This document shows positions 34,404 through 44,322 of a stretch of DNA of 64,000 nucleotides, piece after piece. This DNA comes from Gemmatimonadaceae bacterium (GTDB taxonomy: Bacteria > Gemmatimonadota > Gemmatimonadetes > Gemmatimonadales > Gemmatimonadaceae), in assembly GCA_036504815.1 (NCBI GenBank), contig DASXUN010000030.1, positions 186,001 through 250,000 of the forward strand, read 5' to 3'. Positions within the stretch are counted from its first letter, which is position 1. Each line of letters starts with the position of its first letter. Both the position numbers and the translations under genes were made by a program. Below the pieces are notes generated by a model that searched no databases, was not told the origin of the DNA, and saw nothing but the letters and a program-made list of their open reading frames with translations.

Positions 34404-37268
34404 ATGGCCCTGCTGACTCGCGCGACCTTCAATAGCCAGTCGTTGACCAGGCTCGCGCTGGCCGTCGGCTGCGGCGCGGCCACGTGGACGCTCAATCAGA
34501 TCCCCGCGCAGATCCTGTCGGCCGAGACGCCGAAGTTCGCCCTCGGCGGCGCCTTCGTGCTGTTTGCGTTCCGCGCGCTCGGCCCGCTTCCCGGCCTGCT
34601 CGCCGCCGTCATCGGGTATGCATCGGCCAGCTCGGTGTCCGAAGTGGTGCTGGTGGCGACCGCGCTGTACGCCATCGAGGGCTACGTCGTCACGCGCCTT
34701 GCCGACCGCACGCGCAGTCTCGTGGTGGCGGACGTCCTGTTCTGGCTGACCGGGGGCGCGCTTCTGGATGCCGTGGCATACCTGTGGTGGATGTCGCTGA
34801 CACCCGGCTTCGTTCTGCTGCTGGTGGTCAAGCAGATCCTGAATGGCGTCCTGAATGCCGTGCTGGCCGAGTGGGGGGCGCGGAGTCCCTGGGTCCGGGC
34901 TCGCCTGGGCCTGCCGGCCGAATCGCTGCGATCGTGGCGCGAGGTGCTCTTCGACCGCACGGTCCCGATCGTGATGGTGCCGATGGCGATCATCGTGCTG
35001 CTGCTTGCCCGCGCGTCGAACGCGGCGGCACGCAACCAGCTCGCCGCCGAACTCCGTCAGGTGGCCGCGAGCGCCGATGAGGGTGCCGATCGTTTTCTCC
35101 GTTCACGCCTGGCCTCGCTCGAGGACCTGCAGGACGCCGTCTTCGTGGCCGGCGACCCCGCCGGCCAGCGCACCGCGACGCTGCTCCGCGACTTCGTCGA
35201 CGCGCACGGCGAGTTCGTGAATGTCTTCGTGACCAATGCCGCCGGGACGGTGGTGGCAGCCGCGCCGGAACGGTCGAGCACCGGAGCGCTGAACGTCGGG
35301 CGGGACATCAGCCGTCGCCCGTACTTCACGGCCGCGCGCACGAGCCGCCGCCCCGAATTCGGCGACCTCGTGCTCGGACAGCTCCGCGTGCGCCGGCACG
35401 GCGTGGAGCCCATTCTCCCGGTCGCTGTTCCGCTGATAACGGCGCAGGGCGGATTCGGCGGCGTGGTGATGGGGGCGCTCGATGTCGCGGCGCTGCGCGC
35501 GATCCTGCGGGCCAGGGCGAGCCGGGGCGAGGGGGCCGTGCAGCTGCTCGACCGGACGGGGCGCGTGGTGGCGAGCTCGAATCCGCGCTGGCCGCCCGGC
35601 ACGCCGCGCAGCGCGGAACTCCGTGACGCCATCGAGGATCACGAGAGCGTGGTGCAGACCATCGCCTCCGCCAGCACCGACACGTACACCGATCGCCTGG
35701 GCGTCGCGCCGCGGCTGACCACGCTGTACCGCGTGTCGGCGTTCCCGTTCTCGATTCTGGTGGACGAGCCGATGTCGACGGTGCACCACGAGATGATCCC
35801 GACGTCACTGGCGCTTGTCGCGTTGATGCTCGTCGCCCTGCTCGCGGTGTACGCCGTGGCGCGCACGCTCGGGGCGCAGCTCGTCGCGCCGCTGCGTTCC
35901 ATCGGCGCGGTGGCGGAGGACCTCGCCAACGGCCAGCTCGTGCCTCGCGAGATCCTCCACCGGTTCGGCTCGAGCCCGGTGCAGGAGATTCGCACGCTGG
36001 GTGCGCAATTCTCCCGCATGGACGACGCGCTGCGCGAACGCCGCGAAGCCGATGCCCAGGCCGTGCAGCGAAGCGAGTCGCGATATCGGGAGACGCTGGA
36101 GCAGCTGGCGCAGGCGCAGAAGATGGAGGGGATCGGCCGCCTCGCCGGCGGTATCGCGCATGACTTCAACAACCTGCTCACGCCGATCGTCGGCTACACC
36201 GACCTCGCCCTGTCGAGCGTGCCGGCCGACAATCCGGCGCGCAAGGATCTGGCCCTGGTCCGCACCGCGGCCGGCCGCGCCAAGGAAGTGGTGGCCCAGC
36301 TGCTCGCCTTCGGGCGCGCGCAGGTGCTCGACACGCGCCGCATCGACCTGGCCGAAGTGGTCGCCGAGTTCGAGCCGCTCCTGCGCAAGTCACTCAGCGT
36401 GAACCACGACCTGACCGTGATCGCCGAGCCGGGCATCATCGTCGACGCCGATCGGGCCAAGGTGCAGCAGGTGCTGATGAACCTCGTGCTGAACGCCGCC
36501 GACGCCATGCCGTCGGGCGGGCGCGTCGAGGTGCGCCTGGGCGTCGCCGACATCGATCAGCCCGATCCATCCGATCCCGAGCCGCTGGCGCGCGGTGCCT
36601 ACGGCGTGATCGAGGTCGAGGACGTGGGCGTGGGCATGGACGAGGAGACGCAGCGCCGCGCCTTCGATCCGTTCTTCACCACCAAGCCGCGCGGCAAGGG
36701 GACGGGACTCGGCCTGTCGACCGCGTATGGCATCGCGCGACAGCACCGCGGGACCATCGAAGTGGTGAGCGCCCTCGGCGAGGGGACGCGCATGCGGGTG
36801 CTCCTCCCGCTCGCGACGGCGGTGCCGCACCTGGTCGATTCGGCGCCGCCGCTGCCGGACGTGCTCATCTCGCCCGGCATGCCGGCCGACGAAGGGGCGC
36901 GCACCATCTGCGTGGTCGAGGACGAGGGGGCGGTGCGCGAGCTCGTGCGCGTGACGCTCACGCGGGCCGGCTTCCGCGTGCTGGCGGCGCGCGACGGTGA
37001 GGAGGCGCTCACCCGGGTGGCGGCGTACGACGGGCGCATTGACCTGCTGCTTTCCGACGTGGTGATGCCGGGGCTGAGCGGCCCGGAGCTGGCGCGGCGC
37101 ATGCGGCAGGCGCGCCCGTCGGCGCGCGTGCTCTTCATGTCCGGCTACGCGTCCGACGTGATTGCGGACGAGGGCGGATCGATCAGCGATGGCGGACTGC
37201 TCGCGAAGCCCTTCACCCCCGATGAGCTGGTTGCACGGGTGCGCGAGGCGATCGACGGCAAGGTCTAG
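34404..37268 (+). CDS. Membrane hybrid histidine kinase with extracytoplasmic sensor and C-terminal receiver
   Basis: 954 residues. An N-terminal set of about five helices (MASE-like, residues ~15-205) is followed by another helix, an extracytoplasmic Cache-like sensor (~250-465, with VGRDISRRPYFTAAR typical of dCache), helix LALVALMLVALLAVYAVA, HAMP (~490-545), HisKA with phospho-His ~586 (GGIAHDFNNLL), HATPase (NLVLNAADAMPSGG, DVGVGMDEE, GKGTGLGLSTAYGI) and a receiver with acidic VVEDE and phospho-Asp ~885 (LLLSDVVMPGLSG). It has no output domain, so it may signal to a separate phosphotransfer partner. Start ATG 34404; a longer frame starts at 34353. Confidence 0.9.
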   Translation: MALLTRATFNSQSLTRLALAVGCGAATWTLNQIPAQILSAETPKFALGGAFVLFAFRALGPLPGLLAAVIGYASASSVSEVVLVATALYAIEGYVVTRLADRTRSLVVADVLFWLTGGALLDAVAYLWWMSLTPGFVLLLVVKQILNGVLNAVLAEWGARSPWVRARLGLPAESLRSWREVLFDRTVPIVMVPMAIIVLLLARASNAAARNQLAAELRQVAASADEGADRFLRSRLASLEDLQDAVFVAGDPAGQRTATLLRDFVDAHGEFVNVFVTNAAGTVVAAAPERSSTGALNVGRDISRRPYFTAARTSRRPEFGDLVLGQLRVRRHGVEPILPVAVPLITAQGGFGGVVMGALDVAALRAILRARASRGEGAVQLLDRTGRVVASSNPRWPPGTPRSAELRDAIEDHESVVQTIASASTDTYTDRLGVAPRLTTLYRVSAFPFSILVDEPMSTVHHEMIPTSLALVALMLVALLAVYAVARTLGAQLVAPLRSIGAVAEDLANGQLVPREILHRFGSSPVQEIRTLGAQFSRMDDALRERREADAQAVQRSESRYRETLEQLAQAQKMEGIGRLAGGIAHDFNNLLTPIVGYTDLALSSVPADNPARKDLALVRTAAGRAKEVVAQLLAFGRAQVLDTRRIDLAEVVAEFEPLLRKSLSVNHDLTVIAEPGIIVDADRAKVQQVLMNLVLNAADAMPSGGRVEVRLGVADIDQPDPSDPEPLARGAYGVIEVEDVGVGMDEETQRRAFDPFFTTKPRGKGTGLGLSTAYGIARQHRGTIEVVSALGEGTRMRVLLPLATAVPHLVDSAPPLPDVLISPGMPADEGARTICVVEDEGAVRELVRVTLTRAGFRVLAARDGEEALTRVAAYDGRIDLLLSDVVMPGLSGPELARRMRQARPSARVLFMSGYASDVIADEGGSISDGGLLAKPFTPDELVARVREAIDGKV

Positions 37269-37792
37269 TCGCCGGGACCGATGGCCGGTCCGGCCGACTC
37301 GCGCGCCTCGCGAAGCATCGTGATCGCGGAGGAGTGGATGACCACGTCGCCGAGCGCGCGCCCGTCCGCGGCGAGCGAGGCCGCCTTGACGCCCACGAAC
37401 TTTCCGCTCGAGCTCAGGTAATCGCTGAGGCGCTGCTGCGGGGCCAGCGGGAGGATCCCCTTCACCGTCGTGCCGCCCACGAGCACGATGTCCACGCTCC
37501 GTTCGCCCACGCCGATCGCGGACTGCCCGAGCACCAGCACGTTGCCGTCGGGGGCGGACGCCAGGACGATGTGGTCCGTCTGCACGATCAGGTGGCCCGG
37601 CGTCTCGTTGAGCTTCGGCCGGCGGGCGTGCACCATGTTCATCCAGCCGCCCTTGCGGTTGGCCAGGTACTGGACGAGCGGCGCGTCATCGCCGATGAAG
37701 ATCTCGCCCTCGAGCATCGTCGTGTCGCGCATGATCAGGTGCAGGCGCTTGGAGTCGACGGCCTTGGTGCTGCGAGTGCTGGGTCCGGTCAT
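37265..37792 (-). CDS. Conserved protein of unknown function, two-part beta protein
   Basis: 175 residues, no signal peptide. It contains RLHLIMRDTTMLEGEIFIGDDAPLVQYLANRKGGWMNMVHARRPKL then DHIVLASAPDGNVLVL and DIVLVGGTTVKGILPLAPQQRLSDYLSSSGKFVGVKAASLA: the two halves both have a strand-turn resembling 'TMLEG' / 'TTVKG', suggesting an internal duplication. No family recognised. Convergent with the hybrid kinase, overlapping by 4 bases at the stop codons. Start assigned from the in-frame ATG at 37792. Confidence 0.72.
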   Translation of the reverse strand: MTGPSTRSTKAVDSKRLHLIMRDTTMLEGEIFIGDDAPLVQYLANRKGGWMNMVHARRPKLNETPGHLIVQTDHIVLASAPDGNVLVLGQSAIGVGERSVDIVLVGGTTVKGILPLAPQQRLSDYLSSSGKFVGVKAASLAADGRALGDVVIHSSAITMLREARESAGPAIGPGD

Positions 37793-37976
37793 CTGGCGAG
37801 GCGCCTCGGAACGCGGGAACGGTATGACGAGTGGCGGCCCGAAAGCCGCCACCGCGACGACGAAGGAAACGGGTCGAGCGATGGCCCGACACCATACTAA
37901 TCAACGATTGATGCCCGAACGCGGCAACGTGCCGCCGGCCGCGCTAGCTTTCGTCCGGCCCCTCGACTCGGACCCC

Positions 37977-39806
37977 ATGCGCCCAATTGTCTCTTTCGCC
38001 GCGCTGGCTGCGGCCCTCCAGATCGCCGTGGCGCCCATCGCCCTGGCGCAGCCCGCCGTTGCCGGCGTCGCCGACTCCCTGTCGGCGGGCATCGATGACG
38101 TCCGCTACCAGCTGCGCTTCGACGCGGCGCACGGCGTCATGCGATCGATCGGCGTGGAGATGACGTTCACCGTGCGCGGCCCGAGGCCCGTCCTGCTCTC
38201 GCTCCCCGCGTGGACGCCGGGGGCCTACGAGATCAGCGACTACGCGCGCGACGTCTCGGGCTTTTCGGTCACCGCGGAGGGGAAGGCGCTTCGGTGGGAC
38301 AAGTCCGACCCCGATACCTGGCGCATCGAACCGGACGGCGCGCACGAAATCACCGTGCGCTTCGAGGCGCGCGCCGATTCGCTGGACAACGCGTTCAATT
38401 GGGCGCGCGACGACTTCGCGCTCATCAATGGCACCAACGTCTTCCTGTATCCCGAGGGGCAATCACCCGCCTTTCGCTCGCGGGTGAGCGTGCGGACGGA
38501 ACCCGGCTGGCGCGTGCTCACGGGGCTCGAGCGCGACAGCACCGGCGCGTTCACCGCGCCCTCGTATCACGAGCTGGTCGACGCGCCATTCTTCGTGGGA
38601 CGGTTCGACGTGGACAGCGCGGAGATTGCCGGGCGCTGGATGCGGCTCGCGACGTTCCCGCGTGGCAGCGTGGCCGGGGGACGGCGCGCGAAGCTGTGGG
38701 AGTCGCTGCGCCGGTCGGTGCCGCCCCAAGTGGCGATCTTCGGCGAGACGCCGTGGACGACCTACACCGTGATGCAGATTGCCGATTCGTCCTTCGGCGG
38801 GATGAGCGCCCTCGAGCACCAGAACTCGAATGTCGGCGTCATCGGCACGCCGTACCTGGATGAGTCGTTCGTGCCCAGCGTCTACGCGCACGAGATCTTT
38901 CACGCGTTCAACGTGAAGCGGCTGCGTCCGTCCGACCTGTGGCCCTACCGGTACGACCGCGCCCAGCCGACGACCTGGCTGTGGGTGAGCGAAGGGATCA
39001 CGGACTACTACGCCGACGTCGTCATGGTGCGAGGCGGCGCCATCACGCCCGCCGGATTCCTCGCCGTCACGCAGGGGAAGATGGACCACGTCGCGCAGCT
39101 CGCGCCGGTGGCCCTGGAGGATGCGTCGCTGCAGACCTGGCTGCGCATGCGGGACGGCACGCAGGACATCTACTACGACAAGGGGTCGCTGGCCGGGCTC
39201 GCGCTCGACATCCTGATCCGCGACGCCACCGACAACGCCGCGTCGCTGGACGGCGTGATGCGTGCGCTGTACGGGCGCACCTACAAGGCGGGGCGGGGAT
39301 TCACGGCGCAGGAGTGGTGGGACGCCGTCTCACGCGCGGCGGGCGGCGCGTCGTTCGCGGATTTCAATCGGCAATATGTGGACGGCCGCGAACCGTTCCC
39401 GTGGACGAGCTGGCTTGCGAAGGCGGGGTGGCGCTATGCCGTCGACACGCTGGTCGAGCCGCGGCTGGGCGTCGTGCTGAGCCCCGAGGCCGAGGGGCAG
39501 CTCATCACGCAAGTGAGTGAGCGCGGGGCCGCCGCGCTCGCCGGCGTGCGCGTGGGTGACATTTTGGTGAGCGTGGACGGCATTGCCGCCGCCGGCTTCG
39601 ATTTCTTCGACACGTGGCGATCGCGTGCCCGCGCCGGGGCGCCGATGACGCTGGTGGTGCGCCGCGACGGCCGGTCCCTGACACTCAAGGGCACCGTGCA
39701 GGTGATGACGATGATCAACGCGCGACTGGAGGATGATCCCGCGGCGTCGCCCAGGGCGCGGCGCATTCGGAACGGCATCCTCATCGGGGCGCTCGACGGC
39801 AAGTAG
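37977..39806 (+). CDS. Secreted M61-family metallopeptidase, paralog 2
   Basis: 609 residues with a signal (MRPIVSFAALAAALQIAVAPIALAQ). N-terminal beta domain (LSLPAWTPGAYEISDYARDVSGF), HEXXH in YAHEIFHAFNVKRLRPSDLWPYRYD (His ~305), downstream Glu in WLWVSEGITDYYADVV and a C-terminal PDZ domain (QVSERGAAALAGVRVGDILVSVDG). Same architecture as paralog 1 but clearly diverged, and on the opposite strand beyond the hybrid kinase. A hairpin terminator follows at 39838-39870. Confidence 0.93.
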   Translation: MRPIVSFAALAAALQIAVAPIALAQPAVAGVADSLSAGIDDVRYQLRFDAAHGVMRSIGVEMTFTVRGPRPVLLSLPAWTPGAYEISDYARDVSGFSVTAEGKALRWDKSDPDTWRIEPDGAHEITVRFEARADSLDNAFNWARDDFALINGTNVFLYPEGQSPAFRSRVSVRTEPGWRVLTGLERDSTGAFTAPSYHELVDAPFFVGRFDVDSAEIAGRWMRLATFPRGSVAGGRRAKLWESLRRSVPPQVAIFGETPWTTYTVMQIADSSFGGMSALEHQNSNVGVIGTPYLDESFVPSVYAHEIFHAFNVKRLRPSDLWPYRYDRAQPTTWLWVSEGITDYYADVVMVRGGAITPAGFLAVTQGKMDHVAQLAPVALEDASLQTWLRMRDGTQDIYYDKGSLAGLALDILIRDATDNAASLDGVMRALYGRTYKAGRGFTAQEWWDAVSRAAGGASFADFNRQYVDGREPFPWTSWLAKAGWRYAVDTLVEPRLGVVLSPEAEGQLITQVSERGAAALAGVRVGDILVSVDGIAAAGFDFFDTWRSRARAGAPMTLVVRRDGRSLTLKGTVQVMTMINARLEDDPAASPRARRIRNGILIGALDGK

Positions 39807-39837
39807 GGCCGTTCGCCGGCGAGCCAGGCGCGCACGC

Positions 39838-39870
39838 AACAGGCCCCGCACGCGTCGTGCGGGGCCTGTT
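39838..39870. terminator. Bidirectional hairpin terminator between convergent peptidase genes
   Basis: A perfect 15-bp stem AACAGGCCCCGCACG / CGTGCGGGGCCTGTT with a 3-base CGT loop. It lies between the stop of the M61 paralog (39806) and the stop of the M24 gene (39887), and its outer TT/AA ends give short U-tracts in both directions. Confidence 0.82.
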
Positions 39871-39886
39871 CCACGGGCGGGAGACG

Positions 39887-41380
39887 CTACGGCTTGAGCT
39901 TCCGGTAGGCCTCGACGCGCGCGGCGTCGCGGGGCGACGGGCCGGTAGGGAGCGCCATCTCCCGCTCCACCGCGTCGATCTCGCGCGGCACCGCGGCGGT
40001 GATGCGGTCGAACCCGCTGGCGGTCACGACGTAATCGTCCTCGATGCGCACGCCGATGTTCGCGTAGCGTGCGACCAGCGCGGCGAGCCGGGCGCGCAGC
40101 GCCGCATTGGCGGGGACGTCGGGGATGATCTCCACGGTGTTCGCCCGCACGTACAGCCCCGGCTCCAGCGTGAAGACACTTCCCTCGGCGAGCACGCCCT
40201 GCGTGTAGGCATCCACGTCGTGCACGTCGAGGCCAATCGGGTGCCCCAGGCCGTGCATGTAGAACAGCCGGTACTGCGGGCACTGGCTGTCGCGGGACGC
40301 CCGGCCGCAGGCATAAGTGGCGTCGGGCGATTCGATCAGCCCAAGGCGCGCGAGGCCCCGCTTGATCTCGCCGAGCGCGGCGTCGTTCACGACGCCGAAG
40401 GCCACCCCGGGACGGAGCTGACGCTCCGCCGCCATCTGCGCGGCCAGCACAACGCCGTACACCTCGCGCTGCGCGGGGCTGAACTTCCCGTTGACCGGCA
40501 CGGTGCGCGTGATGTCCGCCGAATAGCCGCCGTAGTACGCCGCCATGTCCATCGTCACGACTTCGCCGTCACGCATGAACCGATCGTCGCGATTGTAGTG
40601 CAGCACGGCGGAGTTGGGCCCCGAGCCGACGATGGAGCCGTATGACGGCCCGTCGCCGCCATTGCGGCGGAAGGTGTATTCGGCGATCGCCTGGATCTCG
40701 AACTCGTTCATCCCGGGTTCGATGGCGCGCATCGCCTCGCGGTGCGCGGCGGCGCTCACCGCGGCCGCGTCACGGATGAGGGTCAGCTCCGCCGCACTCT
40801 TCTGGCCGCGCTGCCGCATCACGAGCGCGTTGACGTCGGTCACCTTCACGCCGCGATGACGCCCCTTGAGGGCATCGAGGAACTGGTCGTGGGCGGTTCG
40901 TGGCGCGGCGTCGCCGGGAACGTCAGCGCCGCTGCTCCGCGAAAAGTCGCCAACCGCAAAGAGGGCGCCGCCGCCGCTGAGCAACGAGTCGAGCACGTGA
41001 CGCAGCGTACCCGCGTCGCGGCCGTCCAGCTTCAGCTGCGCCTTGGCGCCCGCCACGCCCAGCCGCTCCCCCGTCCAGACTTCCTGTGCCGGATCCCTGG
41101 GCGGGACGAAGAGGATGCTTTGGCTCGCGCCGCCCTGCTTCACGACCACGAGCGCCGCGTTGGGCTCGAGAAAGCCCGTGAGGTACCGGAAGTTCTGCGA
41201 CTGCCAGAAGTTCTGGTAGTTCTCCATCGGCTCGGGAGCGCCCAGCACGAGCAGGACGCCATCGCCGGGCAGCGCCGCGGTGAGCGCGCTGCGGCGCGCC
41301 TGATACTCGGTCTGCGGGATCTGCGCGCCGAGGAGGGAGGCGCCGCAGGCGAGGCCGAGGAGCGAACGGACGAGAATCAT
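39887..41380 (-). CDS. pepP: Secreted Xaa-Pro aminopeptidase (M24)
   Basis: 497 residues with signal MILVRSLLGLACGASLLGAQ. N-terminal creatinase-like domain; M24 metal ligands are visible as Asp in MDMAAYYGGYSADITRT, His in FYMHGLGHPIGLDVHD, Glu in FTLEPGLYV and Glu in VRIEDDYVVT. It releases the N-terminal residue before proline. Divergent from the M14 gene over a 203-base gap. The PepP name is by family; secretion makes it differ from the cytoplasmic enzyme. Confidence 0.92.
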   Translation of the reverse strand: MILVRSLLGLACGASLLGAQIPQTEYQARRSALTAALPGDGVLLVLGAPEPMENYQNFWQSQNFRYLTGFLEPNAALVVVKQGGASQSILFVPPRDPAQEVWTGERLGVAGAKAQLKLDGRDAGTLRHVLDSLLSGGGALFAVGDFSRSSGADVPGDAAPRTAHDQFLDALKGRHRGVKVTDVNALVMRQRGQKSAAELTLIRDAAAVSAAAHREAMRAIEPGMNEFEIQAIAEYTFRRNGGDGPSYGSIVGSGPNSAVLHYNRDDRFMRDGEVVTMDMAAYYGGYSADITRTVPVNGKFSPAQREVYGVVLAAQMAAERQLRPGVAFGVVNDAALGEIKRGLARLGLIESPDATYACGRASRDSQCPQYRLFYMHGLGHPIGLDVHDVDAYTQGVLAEGSVFTLEPGLYVRANTVEIIPDVPANAALRARLAALVARYANIGVRIEDDYVVTASGFDRITAAVPREIDAVEREMALPTGPSPRDAARVEAYRKLKP

Positions 41381-41583
41381 GGACCCACCGGGAATGTGGA
41401 GACCTCAATGATGCGGCTTCGCCAGACGCCCGGGGAGATGGCAGGGACGGGTGGCGCGGGCTAAGCTAGTCGGGTCCGCCCCCCAAGGGTGCCGCTCAAC
41501 GCGACGCCCCGGCCACACGTTACGGATGCATCGGTGTCACTGCGGCCTATCGCCGCGCCTCGTTCACTGATTCCCCCACGATC

Positions 41584-44322
41584 ATGCGACTCTCCGTCCG
41601 CCGCGCGCTGACCGCCTTGCTGCTGGTCGCCGCGCTCCCGATCGCCGCCGTCGCCCAGGGCCGGCTGACGACGCCCAAGCAGTTCTTCGGCCACGAAATT
41701 GGCGAAGACTACTGGCTGCCCAACTACACCCAGTTCGCCAAGTACTGGGAAACGCTGGCCAAGGAATCCGACCGGATGATCCTCGACACCATCGGCCTGA
41801 CGGCCGAGGGACGTCCGCAGCTCATGGCCATCGTGTCGTCTCCGGAGAACATCAAGAACCGGGACAAGTACCGGCAGATTGCCGAGAAGCTCAGCCACGC
41901 CGAAGGCGTGACCGAGGCGCAGGCCAGGGCCCTCGCCAAGGAAGGCAAGGCGGTCATCTGGATTGACGGCGGCCTGCACGCCACCGAGGTGCTCGGCGCC
42001 AACCAGCTCATCGAGACCAACTGGCAGTTCGTGTCGCAGAATGACGACGAGACGCTGCGGATCCTGAACGACGTCATCCTCGTCTTCGTCCAGGCCAATC
42101 CGGACGGCATGCAACTGGTCGCCGACTGGTACATGCGCGAGAGCGACCCGAAGAAGCGCAACATGCAGATCCCGCGCCTCTACCAGAAGTACATCGGGCA
42201 TGACAACAACCGCGATTTCTACGCGAACAACCAGCCCGAGACGATCAACATGAACCGCGTGCTGTACCAGGAATGGTACCCGCAGATCATGTACAACCAT
42301 CACCAGACCGGTCCGGCCGGCACGGTGATGTTCGCGCCGCCCTTCCGCGACCCGATGAACTACAACCTGCACTCGCTGATCATGACCGGGCTCGACCAGG
42401 TCGGTTCGGCGATGCACGCACGCTTCGTGGCGGAGGACAAGCCGGGCGTCACGATGCGCGCGTCGACGCTCTACTCGACGTGGTGGAACGGCGGCCTGCG
42501 CACCGGCGCCTACTTCCACAACATCATCGGCCTGCTCACGGAGACGATCGGCAATCCGACGCCGATGCGCATCCCGTTTGTCCCCGACAAGCTGCTGCGC
42601 AGCGCCGACCTCCCGCTGCCGATCACGCCGCAGGAATGGCACTTCCGTCAGTCCATCGACTACTCGGTGACGGCCAACCGCGCGGTGCTCGATTTCGCGC
42701 AGCGCTACCGCGAGACGCTGCTGTTCCGCCAGTGGCAGATGGGCGCCGAGATGATCGCCGCCGGCAGCCAGGATTCGTGGACGGTGTGGCCCAAGCGGCT
42801 GCAGGCGATGAAGGACGCCATCGCCGCCGCCTCTCCGCGCGGCACCGACGTGAACGCGCCCGCCATTCCCAACCGCGGCGGACTCGGCAGCGGCGTCGCG
42901 GACCCCAAGTTCGCGGCCCTGCTGCGCGCGCCGGAACTGCGTGATCCGCGCGGCTACATCGTGCCCGCCAACCAGGCCGATTTCCCGACCGCGCTCAAGT
43001 TCATCGAGAAGCTGCAGCAGAATGCCGTCATCGTGCATCGCGCCACGGCGCCGTTCGCGGTGGCGGGCAAGTCGTATCCGGCGGGTTCGATCGTCGTGAA
43101 GACCAACCAGGCCTATCGGTCCATGGTGATCGACATGTTCGACCCGCAGGACCATCCGAACGATTTCCGGTATCCGGGCGCGCCGCCGACGCCGCCGTAC
43201 GACAACGCCGGCTGGACGCTGGCGATGCTGATGGGCGTGCAGTACGACCGCGTGCTCGACGGCTTCGACTGCCCGTGCGAACGGGTCGAGCCCGCCAACC
43301 TCGTGACGGCGCCGGCGGGCGTGGTGGCCAAGAGCGGCACCTGGAAGCTCTCGCCCGTGCAGAACGATGCCTTCGCGGCGGTCGCGCGCCTGCTGAAGGG
43401 CGGCGTGGACGTGTACCGCGGCTTCGACGGCAACTTCTATGTCGCGTCGAACGGCAAGAGCCGCCCCATCGCCGAGAAGGCGGCCAAGGAACTGGGCGTC
43501 ACGTTCGCGGAAGGCAAGCGTCCCGCCGGTGCGCAGAAGGTCACGGCACCGCGCGTCGCGCTCTTCGACCGCTACGGTGGCCAGATGCCATCGGGCCACA
43601 CGCGCTGGCTGCTCGAACAGTTCGGGATGCCGTACACCGACATCTATCCGCAGGAGCTCGACGCGGGCAACCTGCGCGCCAAGTACGACGTGATCGTCTT
43701 CCCCGACGGCTCGATCCCGGCCGCGGCGGGCGGCGGACGGCGCGGTGGCTTCGGCGGCCTGGGACCCGACACCAACTCGCTGCCGCCGGAGTGGCGCAAG
43801 ACCACGGGGAGCGTGACGGTGGACAAGACGGTGCCGCAGCTCAAGGCCTTCATGGAAGCCGGCGGCCGCATCGTGACGATCGGTTCGTCGTCGTCGCTGG
43901 CCCAGCACCTTGGCCTGCCGGTGGAGAACTACCTGACCGAAGGCGGCAAGCCGCTGCCGGCGGAGAAGTTCTACGTACCGGGCTCGATCCTGAAGGCGTC
44001 GTTCGACACGACGGCGATGGTGAGCAAGGGCATGGCGGCGCGGGCCGATGTCTTCTTCGACAACTCGCCGGTGTTCAAGCTCGGCGCCGACGCCGCGTCC
44101 AAGGGCGTGAAGCGCATCGCGTGGTATGAGACGTCGCCGCTGGTCTCCGGCTGGGCATGGGGCGAGAAGTACCTCGATGGCGGCACGGCGATCGCCGAGG
44201 CATCCGTGGGAACGGGAACGCTCTACCTGTTCGGCCCGGAAATCCTGTTCCGCGCGCAGCCGCACGGGACGTTCCGGCTGTTCTTCAACTCGCTGTACGC
44301 GGTGAAGCCGCCGGTGCAGTGA
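41584..44322 (+). CDS. Large secreted M14 zinc carboxypeptidase-like protein
   Basis: 912 residues with signal MRLSVRRALTALLLVAALPIAAVAQ. M14 features: IDGGLHATEVLG (HxxE zinc ligands near residue 131), VQANPDGMQLVADWYMR, QIMYNHHQTG (third zinc His) and LLTETIGNP (likely catalytic Glu). Residues after ~400 form a large additional C-terminal region without a recognised motif and with a Gly/Arg-rich turn (AAGGGRRGGFGG). Expected peptide hydrolysis in the periplasm or outside the cell. Confidence 0.9.
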   Translation: MRLSVRRALTALLLVAALPIAAVAQGRLTTPKQFFGHEIGEDYWLPNYTQFAKYWETLAKESDRMILDTIGLTAEGRPQLMAIVSSPENIKNRDKYRQIAEKLSHAEGVTEAQARALAKEGKAVIWIDGGLHATEVLGANQLIETNWQFVSQNDDETLRILNDVILVFVQANPDGMQLVADWYMRESDPKKRNMQIPRLYQKYIGHDNNRDFYANNQPETINMNRVLYQEWYPQIMYNHHQTGPAGTVMFAPPFRDPMNYNLHSLIMTGLDQVGSAMHARFVAEDKPGVTMRASTLYSTWWNGGLRTGAYFHNIIGLLTETIGNPTPMRIPFVPDKLLRSADLPLPITPQEWHFRQSIDYSVTANRAVLDFAQRYRETLLFRQWQMGAEMIAAGSQDSWTVWPKRLQAMKDAIAAASPRGTDVNAPAIPNRGGLGSGVADPKFAALLRAPELRDPRGYIVPANQADFPTALKFIEKLQQNAVIVHRATAPFAVAGKSYPAGSIVVKTNQAYRSMVIDMFDPQDHPNDFRYPGAPPTPPYDNAGWTLAMLMGVQYDRVLDGFDCPCERVEPANLVTAPAGVVAKSGTWKLSPVQNDAFAAVARLLKGGVDVYRGFDGNFYVASNGKSRPIAEKAAKELGVTFAEGKRPAGAQKVTAPRVALFDRYGGQMPSGHTRWLLEQFGMPYTDIYPQELDAGNLRAKYDVIVFPDGSIPAAAGGGRRGGFGGLGPDTNSLPPEWRKTTGSVTVDKTVPQLKAFMEAGGRIVTIGSSSSLAQHLGLPVENYLTEGGKPLPAEKFYVPGSILKASFDTTAMVSKGMAARADVFFDNSPVFKLGADAASKGVKRIAWYETSPLVSGWAWGEKYLDGGTAIAEASVGTGTLYLFGPEILFRAQPHGTFRLFFNSLYAVKPPVQ

